Assembly: GCA_017513085.1 (NCBI GenBank) | Contig: JAFWDK010000029.1 | Span: forward strand, 62,001-126,000 | Length of the DNA stretch: 64,000 bases | Source: Clostridiales bacterium | GTDB lineage: Bacteria > Bacillota > Clostridia > Saccharofermentanales > Saccharofermentanaceae | Reading direction: 5' to 3' | Shown: positions 41,551 to 49,269 of the stretch, one piece after another | Layout: each line of letters begins with the position of its first letter | Numbering within the stretch: the stretch's first letter is position 1 | Position numbers and translations under genes: made by a program | The notes under the pieces: model-generated | Databases searched by the model: none | The model's input: the letters and a program-made list of their open reading frames with translations, nothing else | Told to the model about the DNA's origin: nothing

Positions 41551-41718
41551 AGTATCACCTCCTGAACACCTGAGAATAAGCGCTTTTTAAGACGCTTTTT
41601 AAGCTGTGCTACATACATTGTAAATCGGACTCTGTCCCAATATTTGGACAGAATTAATTGGAGTGTCGTATTGTTTTCAAAATGCAAATCGAAATGTTGC
41701 CGAAATGTTCCGAAATGT
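41519..41718. repeat. integrase upstream region, copy in element B
   Basis: Partner of the repeat at 33510-33716: integrase start, ribosome site, near-palindrome at 41631-41652 and three iterons. The B copy has an extra GACGCTTTTTAA-type duplication near 41590. Confidence 0.85.
41690..41718. repeat. helically phased CGAAATGT iterons, element B
   Basis: CGAAATGT starts at 41690, 41701 and 41711, steps of 11 and 10 bp. Element A has five copies of the same unit with the same phasing. Confidence 0.8.
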
Positions 41719-41807
41719 ATTATTTACAATGTGAAGCATATGTGTAACATTCACAGTTCATTTGACGATAATTATAGTAGAAGGCATTTTTCGAGGAGGG
41801 CTATCAG

Positions 41808-42365
41808 ATGGACGACAGCATGATCGTAGATCTGTTTCTGAAACGTGATGAAGACGCGCTTCGTCAAGTAACGGAGAAGTATGGAACTAGGATGCTTCGA
41901 ATTGCTCAGAGAATCACGGAAGATGAAGAAACGGCCAAAGAATGCGTGAATGATGCGTATTTGGAGGCTTGGAAACGGATTCCGCCGAGCGAGCCGCGAG
42001 AGTATCTTATGGCTTTTCTTGCCAAAATTGTTCGTGCGAGGGCATTGGATCGTTGCGCACGTGACCAGCGACTGAAGAGAAAAGCGTATGTTGAGGAGCT
42101 TACTACAGAACTCGAACAATGCATCCCCTCCGGTACAAGTATAGAGGAGGAAATGGACGGCGTCGCTTTTGCCGAAGCCATAGGACGTTTTCTCAAGACC
42201 CAACCACTTGAGAAGTGCCGTGTATTTGTACGACGTTACTATTATCTCGAAAAAACATCTTCTATTGCGCAAAGACTCGGATACAGCGACAACAAAGTCC
42301 GGACAATGCTGTGTAGAATGCGCCGAGAACTAAAGGATTTTCTTATAAAGGAGGAGTTACTATGA
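41808..42365 (+). CDS. ECF-type sigma factor, cassette 3 (element B)
   Basis: 185 residues starting MDDSMIVDLFLKRDE with GGAGGG upstream. Region 2 (TEKYGTRMLRIAQRITEDEE ... VNDAYLEAWKRIPP) and region 4 (YYLEKTSSIAQRLGYSDNKV). Closest in this window to cassette 1 in its N-terminal half. Divergent from the integrase gene and its operator region; 4-nt overlap with the next gene. Confidence 0.88.
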   Translation: MDDSMIVDLFLKRDEDALRQVTEKYGTRMLRIAQRITEDEETAKECVNDAYLEAWKRIPPSEPREYLMAFLAKIVRARALDRCARDQRLKRKAYVEELTTELEQCIPSGTSIEEEMDGVAFAEAIGRFLKTQPLEKCRVFVRRYYYLEKTSSIAQRLGYSDNKVRTMLCRMRRELKDFLIKEELL

Positions 42366-43012
42366 ACGGGAAAGCAATACTAGATATGATGGGAGATCTG
42401 GATCCGTGTATCGTGCTTGATGCGGAACCGGATATAGTGAATAGAAAAAAGCCTGTTAATTGGAAAATCGTGGGTGCGGTGGCAGCAGGAGTGCTGGTGT
42501 TTTCGTGTGTCGGAATTGGAATCCGACAGATAGCGAAGGCGAAGAAAACCGCATATACGGTCTATCCCGGAAACAGTGAATGGAATGCTCTGGGTGATGT
42601 GGAATCCAAAGTAGCTGCTTGCCGCATTCCGGAGGAGGAACTTCAAGAAATGACGGATGAAGATCTTGTTGAGGCTGTGTTGGAGTATCCATTCTTGCTC
42701 GATCTGTTTACTGTAGATGATGTGAGGGCATGCGTAAAATGGCAAGCGGAAAACTGCGATGCTCTTCGTGAGTTGATCCGACGAGGAACTGCAACGGAGT
42801 TGCTTCTTGCCAAAGTAAAAGAACTATATATAGATGTTCATGTTGAAGGATCTTATGACTTTATGAAGGAACAGCGGCACGACGCACTCTGTTTGATACT
42901 TTTCTATGCTCCAGAGTGCAGAAAGGATCTTACGGAGGAAGATATCGATCTGCTCAAGAGATCTTCTATGGTTAAGGAAACAATTGAAATGTGTGGTGAT
43001 GAAACAGTCTGA
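42362..43012 (+). CDS. single-pass membrane protein, presumed anti-sigma partner, cassette 3
   Basis: 216 residues. Cytoplasmic start ILDMMGDLDPCIVLDAEPDI is a variant of the shared LLxxxxDID segment; membrane helix about 36-58; extracellular helical domain of 155 residues (VAACRIPEEELQEMTDEDLV, LLDLFTVDDVRACVKWQAEN). The outer domain is unlike those of cassettes 1, 2 and 4, so the signal sensed is probably different. Confidence 0.8.
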   Translation: MNGKAILDMMGDLDPCIVLDAEPDIVNRKKPVNWKIVGAVAAGVLVFSCVGIGIRQIAKAKKTAYTVYPGNSEWNALGDVESKVAACRIPEEELQEMTDEDLVEAVLEYPFLLDLFTVDDVRACVKWQAENCDALRELIRRGTATELLLAKVKELYIDVHVEGSYDFMKEQRHDALCLILFYAPECRKDLTEEDIDLLKRSSMVKETIEMCGDETV

Positions 43013-43038
43013 AAATGTGAATGCCAAAGGAGATCAGT

Positions 43039-43734
43039 ATGAAATTTAAGAATATAGGTTTTCTGTTGTTTGGATTGTTATTTTTGTGTTCTTGTGGTAC
43101 TCATCAAAAGGAATCAGCGAGTTCGCTTGAACAAAACAATAGCAGTATAACAGAGCGGACACAGTGTAAAACAACTGAATCGACTCGGGAGATGAAGAAT
43201 AAAGTAGCTTCCTATGTTGTAACGTATAAAAATCTTGATGAAATTGAAACAGCATCTGACTTAGTTGTAAAAGTAACGGCTTTGGATTCTGAAGAACTGT
43301 GTTTTAATCAGCCAGATATTGATAACGGAGTCTTTCCCATGGGGTATGTATTAACATCGATTCGGATTGATGCTGTGTACAAATCTAATGACGTTGTGAA
43401 AGTGGGAGATGTGTTGAAAATCGAAGAATATTATACTACATCACTAAATCCGGAAAACAATGCAACTATTATCAATAGCTATGGTTTTTATTGCCCTATG
43501 GTCAAAGAGCATCAGTATATACTTTTTTTACAGAAACCACAGAATACAGGCGATTATGAAATCGTTCGATTTGACCTAGGGAAATATGCTATTAACGACG
43601 CTATTTCTACTTCAGATGATATTCGTAGACTCAGTTGCGAAGAATTAGAGATTTATAGTCAAGATAATCGCATTCAACGAATTCCTTCTGAATATTTTGA
43701 CATTGCTGAACAGGTTAAGAAGAAATACAATTAA
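43039..43734 (+). CDS. lipoprotein, cassette 3
   Basis: 231 residues from ATG 43039 (AAGGAG 7 nt upstream; an in-frame ATG at 43021 lacks a site). Lipobox LCSC. Ser-rich linker, then a beta-rich domain (ASDLVVKVTALDSEELCFNQ, VGDVLKIEEYY, EHQYILFLQKP) that may be OB-like. Function unknown; it belongs to the same transcript as cassette 3 and ends before a double terminator. Confidence 0.8.
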   Translation: MKFKNIGFLLFGLLFLCSCGTHQKESASSLEQNNSSITERTQCKTTESTREMKNKVASYVVTYKNLDEIETASDLVVKVTALDSEELCFNQPDIDNGVFPMGYVLTSIRIDAVYKSNDVVKVGDVLKIEEYYTTSLNPENNATIINSYGFYCPMVKEHQYILFLQKPQNTGDYEIVRFDLGKYAINDAISTSDDIRRLSCEELEIYSQDNRIQRIPSEYFDIAEQVKKKYN

Positions 43735-43793
43735 GTACTTGGACACATACTAAAATCAACATGTAGACTAGTGTGACATATAATAAAGATTTT

Positions 43794-43850
43794 AAAGCGC
43801 AAACTTTTGCGCTTTATTTTGCGCTTTAAAAACGCAGTTGCGTTTTTTTC
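43794..43850 (+). terminator. tandem terminators after cassette 3
   Basis: First hairpin: AAAGCGCAA with TTGCGCTTT (43794-43815). Second: AAACGC with GCGTTT (43830-43845) followed by a run of seven T. Both can form in the same RNA. Confidence 0.85.
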
Positions 43851-43922
43851 TTTTCAAAGGTACTGTAGTCATGTCAGATTCTCATCGAAATGTCGTCAAT
43901 ATAAGTGAAGGAGGTCATCCGA

Positions 43923-44483
43923 ATGGACGATGAAGGAATAATCCGCTTATATTGGAACAGGGACGAGACCGCGATTTCCGAGACATCTACGAAATACGGG
44001 AAGTACTGTTTCTCGATCGCTTACAGTATCCTCTATAATAATGAGGATTCCGAGGAGTGTGTGAACGATGCCTACACAAAGGTGTGGAATTCGATTCCGC
44101 CGCAAAAGCCCACGGTTTTCTCTGCCTTTATCGGACGTATCGTCCGTAATCTCGCAATTGACCGGTTTAAAAGAAAGACTGCGGAGAAGCGTGGAGGTAA
44201 GAACCTGGATGCGATCTTTGAAGAGATGAATGAAATCGCATCAGATGCACCAGGCCCGGAGGATGAACTTTCCCTTCGCGAACTAGCAAATCTGATCAAT
44301 GATTTTCTTTCTGACCTTCCGGTAGAGAAACGCGTCATGCTCATCCGCCGTTACTGGTATTCGGACGATATCAAGTCAATTGCGAATCGGTTGGGTATGA
44401 GTGAGAATAACGTCTCTGTGTCTATCCGCCGTCTTCGGATGAAGCTCCGGGATTACTTGAAGTCGAGGGGATTTGCACTATGA
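43923..44483 (+). CDS. ECF-type sigma factor, cassette 4 (element B)
   Basis: 186 residues from ATG 43923 (AAGGAGGTCAT upstream); the frame opens 18 nt earlier. MDDEGIIRLYWNRDETAISE, region 2 (STKYGKYCFSIAYSILYNNE) and region 4 (SDDIKSIANRLGMSENNVSV). This subtype is common in Clostridia. The region just upstream reads AATGTCGTCAATA, similar to AATGTCGCTAATA before cassette 2, so the two may share promoter specificity. Confidence 0.9.
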   Translation: MDDEGIIRLYWNRDETAISETSTKYGKYCFSIAYSILYNNEDSEECVNDAYTKVWNSIPPQKPTVFSAFIGRIVRNLAIDRFKRKTAEKRGGKNLDAIFEEMNEIASDAPGPEDELSLRELANLINDFLSDLPVEKRVMLIRRYWYSDDIKSIANRLGMSENNVSVSIRRLRMKLRDYLKSRGFAL

Positions 44484-45529
44484 GAAACGAATTTCTGTTT
44501 GAAGCTTTTGGATACATAGATGATGAGTATATCGCGGAAGCAGCGGTTTATCGTAAGTCGCGAAAGTCCGCAGTGTGGGTGCGCTATGCCGGAATCGCAG
44601 CGGCGGTTCTTCTGACCGCCGGGGTATTCTACCTTGTGAAAAGAACTGTTATGCGAAGCAATACCTCCACCGAAGCAACCAGCGTAGCGGACACGGTGCA
44701 GCCGGAGACCGGGATGGAGGAGACGGTTCCAATGGCAAGTCAATATGTCGATCCGACCAAGGATTCTTCTCTTCCGGAAGAGACTATTCAGGGAGATCCC
44801 AAGAGAGCGGAAAATCCGATCTATGGGTTAGTAGTTTTTCCAGATCCTCTGCGTACAGAGATAGAAAAGACGGAGAATAAAAATACAGTATTTACAGTGA
44901 CAATACTGGTTTCCCGATTTGACTTCGTGGATCTGTATCTTTCTGAAGAATATAAGAAGTATGAATCTTCGAAGAACGCGGAGGTCATCCAGCTCTATCG
45001 AGAGGAATTCATACACTGGCTGAATGAGGTGTATATGCCTCAGTTCACCGAGCAGGAATGGGCAGCTATCGAGAAACAGGATTCAGCCGGAGATATCGAT
45101 CTGAATAGTATTTTTGTCGAAGAATGCTGGTCGAAGCAACAATCAGAAGAGACGCAGAAAGAATATGAAGAGGCCAAGAAACTGGCGGAAGAAGCGGAGA
45201 TCGTCTATGCGAACAATACCAGCACAAAACATCTGGTGGAGCTGTATGGCGAGATGGCCAAAGCGGAGGTCGAAAGAGAGATGGAACGGCTTTCAAAACT
45301 GGGTTATGAATTCGAGATCGTGCCGGATCCGAGAATTGGCGATGGTGAAGAAATCGTTGCTGATGGAGAGAATAAGTACTCGATATACAGCGGATTTGCC
45401 GTGAAGGGAAACCTTACGGGAGAACAGCTGTCCAGATTTGAATCAGAAGTAAAACAGAATGATGTGAAGCACAATTACTTTTTCATCTGGCATACGGAAA
45501 ACGGCGATGTAATGATCCCCGGCGAATGA
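44480..45529 (+). CDS. single-pass membrane protein, presumed anti-sigma partner, cassette 4
   Basis: 349 residues. Cytoplasmic FLFEAFGYIDDEYIAEAAVY, the clearest copy of the shared sigma-partner segment; membrane helix about 35-56; a long acidic linker; then a helical extracellular domain with a coiled-coil stretch (SEETQKEYEEAKKLAEEAEI) and a compact C-terminus ending WHTENGDVMIPGE. ATGA overlap with the sigma gene. Confidence 0.82.
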   Translation: MRNEFLFEAFGYIDDEYIAEAAVYRKSRKSAVWVRYAGIAAAVLLTAGVFYLVKRTVMRSNTSTEATSVADTVQPETGMEETVPMASQYVDPTKDSSLPEETIQGDPKRAENPIYGLVVFPDPLRTEIEKTENKNTVFTVTILVSRFDFVDLYLSEEYKKYESSKNAEVIQLYREEFIHWLNEVYMPQFTEQEWAAIEKQDSAGDIDLNSIFVEECWSKQQSEETQKEYEEAKKLAEEAEIVYANNTSTKHLVELYGEMAKAEVEREMERLSKLGYEFEIVPDPRIGDGEEIVADGENKYSIYSGFAVKGNLTGEQLSRFESEVKQNDVKHNYFFIWHTENGDVMIPGE

Positions 45530-45544
45530 TGGGAGGCGAGAGAT

Positions 45545-46180
45545 ATGGAAAAGAATTCAGGCAAAACGTTGGCAGCGAAAATACTTGCGATGGTACTGAT
45601 CGTCTCGATGGCGGGTATTTTTCCTGCATGCAAAAAGAAATCGGAGATACCTACGAAAGAGGAGTTCCTGAATGAGCATATCAACGATCCGGATCCACAT
45701 GGTGTGAAGAAACTGGACTTCAACCGCGAGGACCTTATCAAGGCGTGGGGTGAACCGGACGCTGATAAGAGCCGGGGTTCTTCTTATGTTTGGAAGTGCG
45801 GGGATAAATTTATCATTGTCGGAGCTGATCCGGACGATCCGAATAAGATCGAAGAGATGTATGTGTCCTATACGCAGGAACTGGTATATCTGTTCTCGAA
45901 TGCTTCGATAATCTACGTGAGTGCGCGGCAGGACGGTGTGACGGATTATCATAACTGCATCATGGTTGAGGAGATGTATTTTGACAAGGAGACTTTGGCG
46001 TGTCTTGAGAGAGGGACGATCCTGGAGATCGAGTTTGACGGGTACTTTCTCGAAACGTATCCCGGACAGCTGAGCAGTTTGTACTCGGTCAAGGCTACAG
46101 GAAAAGTCGACGAGTCGGAAATGCCGGCGCTACGGGAACAGGAGCAGTATATACGCGAGAATTACACCGGCGAACAATGA
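45545..46180 (+). CDS. lipoprotein, cassette 4
   Basis: 211 residues. Lipobox FPAC (Cys about 29) after a long signal peptide. Middle part has FNREDLIKAWGEPDADKSRG, similar to the SmpA/OmlA-like pattern in which a small domain tracks DxLxxxWGxPD; the second half is beta-rich (RGTILEIEFDGYFLETYPGQ). GGGAGG precedes the ATG. The 446 bases after it hold no gene I can support; a Tyr/His-rich ORF on the other strand there looks random. Confidence 0.82.
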   Translation: MEKNSGKTLAAKILAMVLIVSMAGIFPACKKKSEIPTKEEFLNEHINDPDPHGVKKLDFNREDLIKAWGEPDADKSRGSSYVWKCGDKFIIVGADPDDPNKIEEMYVSYTQELVYLFSNASIIYVSARQDGVTDYHNCIMVEEMYFDKETLACLERGTILEIEFDGYFLETYPGQLSSLYSVKATGKVDESEMPALREQEQYIRENYTGEQ

Positions 46181-46626
46181 TATATAACGTCCATGCATAA
46201 ATATGGCGAAAATATAATTCCAATTGGTCATCGTATTCCAATATCGGGATTCACATATATTGATTAGCGAGAGATGGAGAAGCAGCAAATAGAGTTTAAC
46301 AGCAGCAGTATTCTGAGTTCGCTCTTCTTTGTTGAGTTTTTCAACTTTGGCTTTATAGATGATGTTCAGTTCGATACAACGGAGTCGTAACCTTTTAGTA
46401 TGCTCTCTTGCCTGTCCTAAAATTGGGACAATACGGTCCGACAATTGTCCGACTGAAAGTTTACAATTAGCCCTAAACATAGGCGTTTGGAGGCTTTCGG
46501 AGATGTATGCCTATTTGTAAACATTTTTATCATGTTTTTCCTCTTGTACAGTGTAAAATATCGTGCTATTATTCGGCTATATAGAATATATGTTCGTTTT
46601 CTAAATCTGTTACAAGGAGAGATGAA

Positions 46627-47178
46627 ATGGGAAGACATGATACGGTAGCCTGGCAGAGAATAATTGCTCTGTGCACGATATACGGAGTAGATATAAACGA
46701 TATTAAGAAGAAGTCCAAGAAGATCCTGTCTCTCTATTCGGATCTTGTTGTACTAAAAAGAGCGAAAGAAGACGAGTTTGCTTTTCTCTATCCCTGTCCA
46801 CCGCTGGACTATATGAAAGCATTGGATATTCTAGATAAACTCGATCCGAATCAAGGGAAACATGACCTTTCGATCATCATATATAACCACATAAAAGTTG
46901 AATGGTTTACGGAACTCGTGGAGGATACAATAGCGAAGCTGAGAGAGTTTCCGGATGGAGACCTGTATTCGGGTGTCATAAACCAATACTATCTGACATC
47001 TTTCGTTCAGGATGATGAGACGATCGCTCACGAACTCCGGGTCGAATACAGTCGGTTATATGATCGGAAACGAGAAGCGATGATCATGTTCGGATTGTGT
47101 CTCTGGCATTATGTTATTCCGCGTAAGCGTGATGAGATGATAAAGCTATCTGACCTTCCTTTCGCTACTATAGATTAG
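46627..47178 (+). CDS. unknown protein of element B
   Basis: 183 residues, AAGGAG upstream. Starts MGRHDTVAWQRIIALCTIYG, a helical protein without Cys pairs, signal or membrane segments. The first 30 residues look like a small DNA-binding or capping helix pair, but no HTH signature is clear. Its position just ahead of the replication/mobilisation block suggests a control function. I do not recognise it. Confidence 0.7.
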   Translation: MGRHDTVAWQRIIALCTIYGVDINDIKKKSKKILSLYSDLVVLKRAKEDEFAFLYPCPPLDYMKALDILDKLDPNQGKHDLSIIIYNHIKVEWFTELVEDTIAKLREFPDGDLYSGVINQYYLTSFVQDDETIAHELRVEYSRLYDRKREAMIMFGLCLWHYVIPRKRDEMIKLSDLPFATID

Positions 47179-47299
47179 TCCCAGCACTTGTCCCAAAAGT
47201 TGTTCCAAAATCGGTTCATGAAACTTCCAAGTGACAGACGAAATGGACCGCCATACAATCAAGGTGACGATAAGAAATCGGCACCACGAAGAAAGAGGA

Positions 47300-47335
47300 G
47301 AAGCCTCGTAACCTTGTGGTTGCGGGGCTTCTTTA
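47300..47335 (+). terminator. intrinsic terminator before the mobilisation block
   Basis: 14-bp stem (47300-47313 with 47318-47331), tetraloop, T run. The arms GCCTCGTAACC and GGTTGCGGGGC are the same as in the chromosomal terminator at 11213. Confidence 0.88.
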
Positions 47336-47410
47336 GTCGGAAAGGAGTGATGAAAATAAACAATCGGAAGATGAATCTCGACATCTTCTATGAACCTTGA
47401 CAACTGAATA

Positions 47411-47636
47411 GCAGTTCCCTCCCCTCCATAGGAACCTTACCCGTAGTCACAGGCCGAGCGTTGAAGCGATGAACGAGCATCGTGAGCCGTCACACCCAAT
47501 GAGCGAGGTAAGAAGGATGAATAGTCCTGGGGGAAGGAGATCCGAAGAAACCCTCGTAAAGAGGGAGACTTCCTGCCCGGGAGTGGACGGTAAATACGGG
47601 CAAAGAAGAAACTATATTACAGAAAGGAAAACAACC
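47411..47636 (+). other. structured leader or oriT region before the AAA ATPase gene
   Basis: 226 bases without a convincing gene but with many short perfect stems: GTTCC/GGAAC (47414, 47431), CGATG/CATCG (47467, 47478) inside GGC/GCC, CCCTC/GAGGG with a GTAAA loop (47551, 47561) and GCCCG/CGGGC (47575, 47597). The base composition is much more GC-rich than the neighbouring intergenic DNA. It could be an oriT, a replication origin or a regulatory RNA. I do not match it to a named RNA family. Confidence 0.55.
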
Positions 47637-48668
47637 ATGTACAATTCTTATGAACCTTTGGAAACAAAGACGATCGAAGATCTGATGGAAAAAGAATTCG
47701 AAGACAAGCCGCATTTGGTGGATACCCTTCTTCCGGGTGTAGGCGTGTATATTCTGGCAGGCGATCCCAAGAGTGGGAAGTCATGGCTTGCACTTGATCT
47801 GGCACTTCATATTGCTTCAGGAAAGCCAATGTGGGAACACGAAGTCTTTATGACAGAAGTGTTGTATCTGGCACTTGAGGATGGAGAGAAACGGCTGCAG
47901 GACAGAATCCTTCGAAATGGCACAGGAGCTCCACCGGGTTTCTACTATGCAACCAATGCACTGACCGTGCGGGGCGAACTTATCCGTCAGCTTTCAGATG
48001 AAATGAAAAAGCATCCTGGCATAGGCCTTGTCATAATTGACACGCTTGCTGCGGTAAAAGGCGAATCTATCGCAACAGCCAGCATATACCAGGATGATTA
48101 CAACATTATGAGAGCTCTTCACGAGTTCTCTACCAACAATAATATCACGATTCTGGTAATACACCATACCAATAAGAGCAAGTCCCCTTACCCGATGAAC
48201 AACATTTCCGGATCCAATGGAGTGACCGGTGGTGCAGATGGGAGTTTTGTTCTTGAGAAAGACAAGTTTGAAGATGAGGTAGCGAAGCTCTACTGCAGCT
48301 GTCGAGACTATGAGGATCACGTACTTACATTGAAGTTCAATAAGGAGACTTGCAAATGGGAGTGCTTGAAAGATAACTCTTCATATATGGACTCGCTGGA
48401 AAGCGATCCGGATATGCGTAAGGTCGTTGAGTACATCAAGGCGACGAAAGAGTATCGGGGCAGCGCCAGTGAATTGTCACAGAAACTGGAGATCGATAAA
48501 CCGGGCCAGATCCTAAGTGGGAAACTCAGAAGAAAGAGATTGGATCTGGAACGTGCCGGAATCCTCTTCACGAGAAACCGAAGCCGCATCGGAAGAGAAA
48601 TTACTCTCATGCTGATCACCCCAAGCGATCAGGTTCCAAATGTGGAAGGTGGTGGTGACGATGCGTGA
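47637..48668 (+). CDS. AAA family ATPase, RepA-like (AAA_25)
   Basis: 343 residues from ATG 47637, AAAGGA upstream; the frame is open 56 codons earlier through the structured leader. Walker A GDPKSGKS at residues 42-49, Walker B LVIIDTL, and HHTNKSK, the pattern of RSF1010 RepA-like hexameric helicases. C-terminal winged helix (GSASELSQKLEIDKPGQILS). Probably supports replication or transfer of the excised element. The end overlaps mobC by 8 nt. Confidence 0.88.
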   Translation: MYNSYEPLETKTIEDLMEKEFEDKPHLVDTLLPGVGVYILAGDPKSGKSWLALDLALHIASGKPMWEHEVFMTEVLYLALEDGEKRLQDRILRNGTGAPPGFYYATNALTVRGELIRQLSDEMKKHPGIGLVIIDTLAAVKGESIATASIYQDDYNIMRALHEFSTNNNITILVIHHTNKSKSPYPMNNISGSNGVTGGADGSFVLEKDKFEDEVAKLYCSCRDYEDHVLTLKFNKETCKWECLKDNSSYMDSLESDPDMRKVVEYIKATKEYRGSASELSQKLEIDKPGQILSGKLRRKRLDLERAGILFTRNRSRIGREITLMLITPSDQVPNVEGGGDDA

Positions 48669-49269
48669 CGATGTGACGATGAAAAATACCCACCCTCTCC
48701 AAGAAAGCGTCACAGCGTCACAAGCGTCACAAGTGAACGCAGAAACGAACGGTAACGCAGACACGGAAGTGGAGAAGCAAACCATTTCTTTTTCAGCCAA
48801 TCCATCCGCTCAGTGGCAAGCCACAAGAGATGTAGAAGTAGTGGAAGAGAAAAAGGCAAGCAGAGCATTCGGCATGCCACCGAACGCGGAAGAATCGGGC
48901 GGTAGCCCGAACCCACTCGAAAGACACAGTTCCACCGGGAAGAAAATCACCCGGAAAAGAAGCAAAAATCTGTCGATCCATCTCACTCCAAAGGAGAAAG
49001 ATGTTATCGTCACAGGAGCCAGGAAAGCGAAAAAGACCGTCACGGATTTCATCTTGGATTCCGTTCGAGGTGCAGAATTTATTGTGTGCGATGATCTTCA
49101 CCCGATGCTTCTGGAAGAGAAACGAATCGGAAACAACATCAATCAGATTGCAAGGAAGATCAACTCCGGCGAAGTGCAAGCTCAAAACTTCGAAGAACTT
49201 GCGAGAGAATTGAAGCTTCTGAACGCATCTCTGTATATGATCGTGAGGCGATTCTATGGCGACAGTTAA
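48661..49269 (+). CDS. mobC: MobC-type relaxosome protein
   Basis: 202 residues from ATG 48661. The first 100 residues are a low-complexity Ser/Glu/Asn linker; the conserved part begins at KNLSIHLTPKEKDVIVTGAR, a ribbon-helix-helix type DNA-binding domain, followed by RIGNNINQIARKINSG, the hallmark of MobC. It helps open the oriT for the relaxase. Overlaps both neighbours (8 and 14 nt). Confidence 0.88.
   Translation: MRDDVTMKNTHPLQESVTASQASQVNAETNGNADTEVEKQTISFSANPSAQWQATRDVEVVEEKKASRAFGMPPNAEESGGSPNPLERHSSTGKKITRKRSKNLSIHLTPKEKDVIVTGARKAKKTVTDFILDSVRGAEFIVCDDLHPMLLEEKRIGNNINQIARKINSGEVQAQNFEELARELKLLNASLYMIVRRFYGDS

Noticed and set aside
46130..46480. 116-codon minus-strand ORF in the gap after cassette 4
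   Set aside because: No ribosome site and a composition of translated noncoding DNA.
47411..47636. Group II intron 5' or 3' part
   Set aside because: No domain V hairpin, no reverse transcriptase and no 5' GUGYG start.
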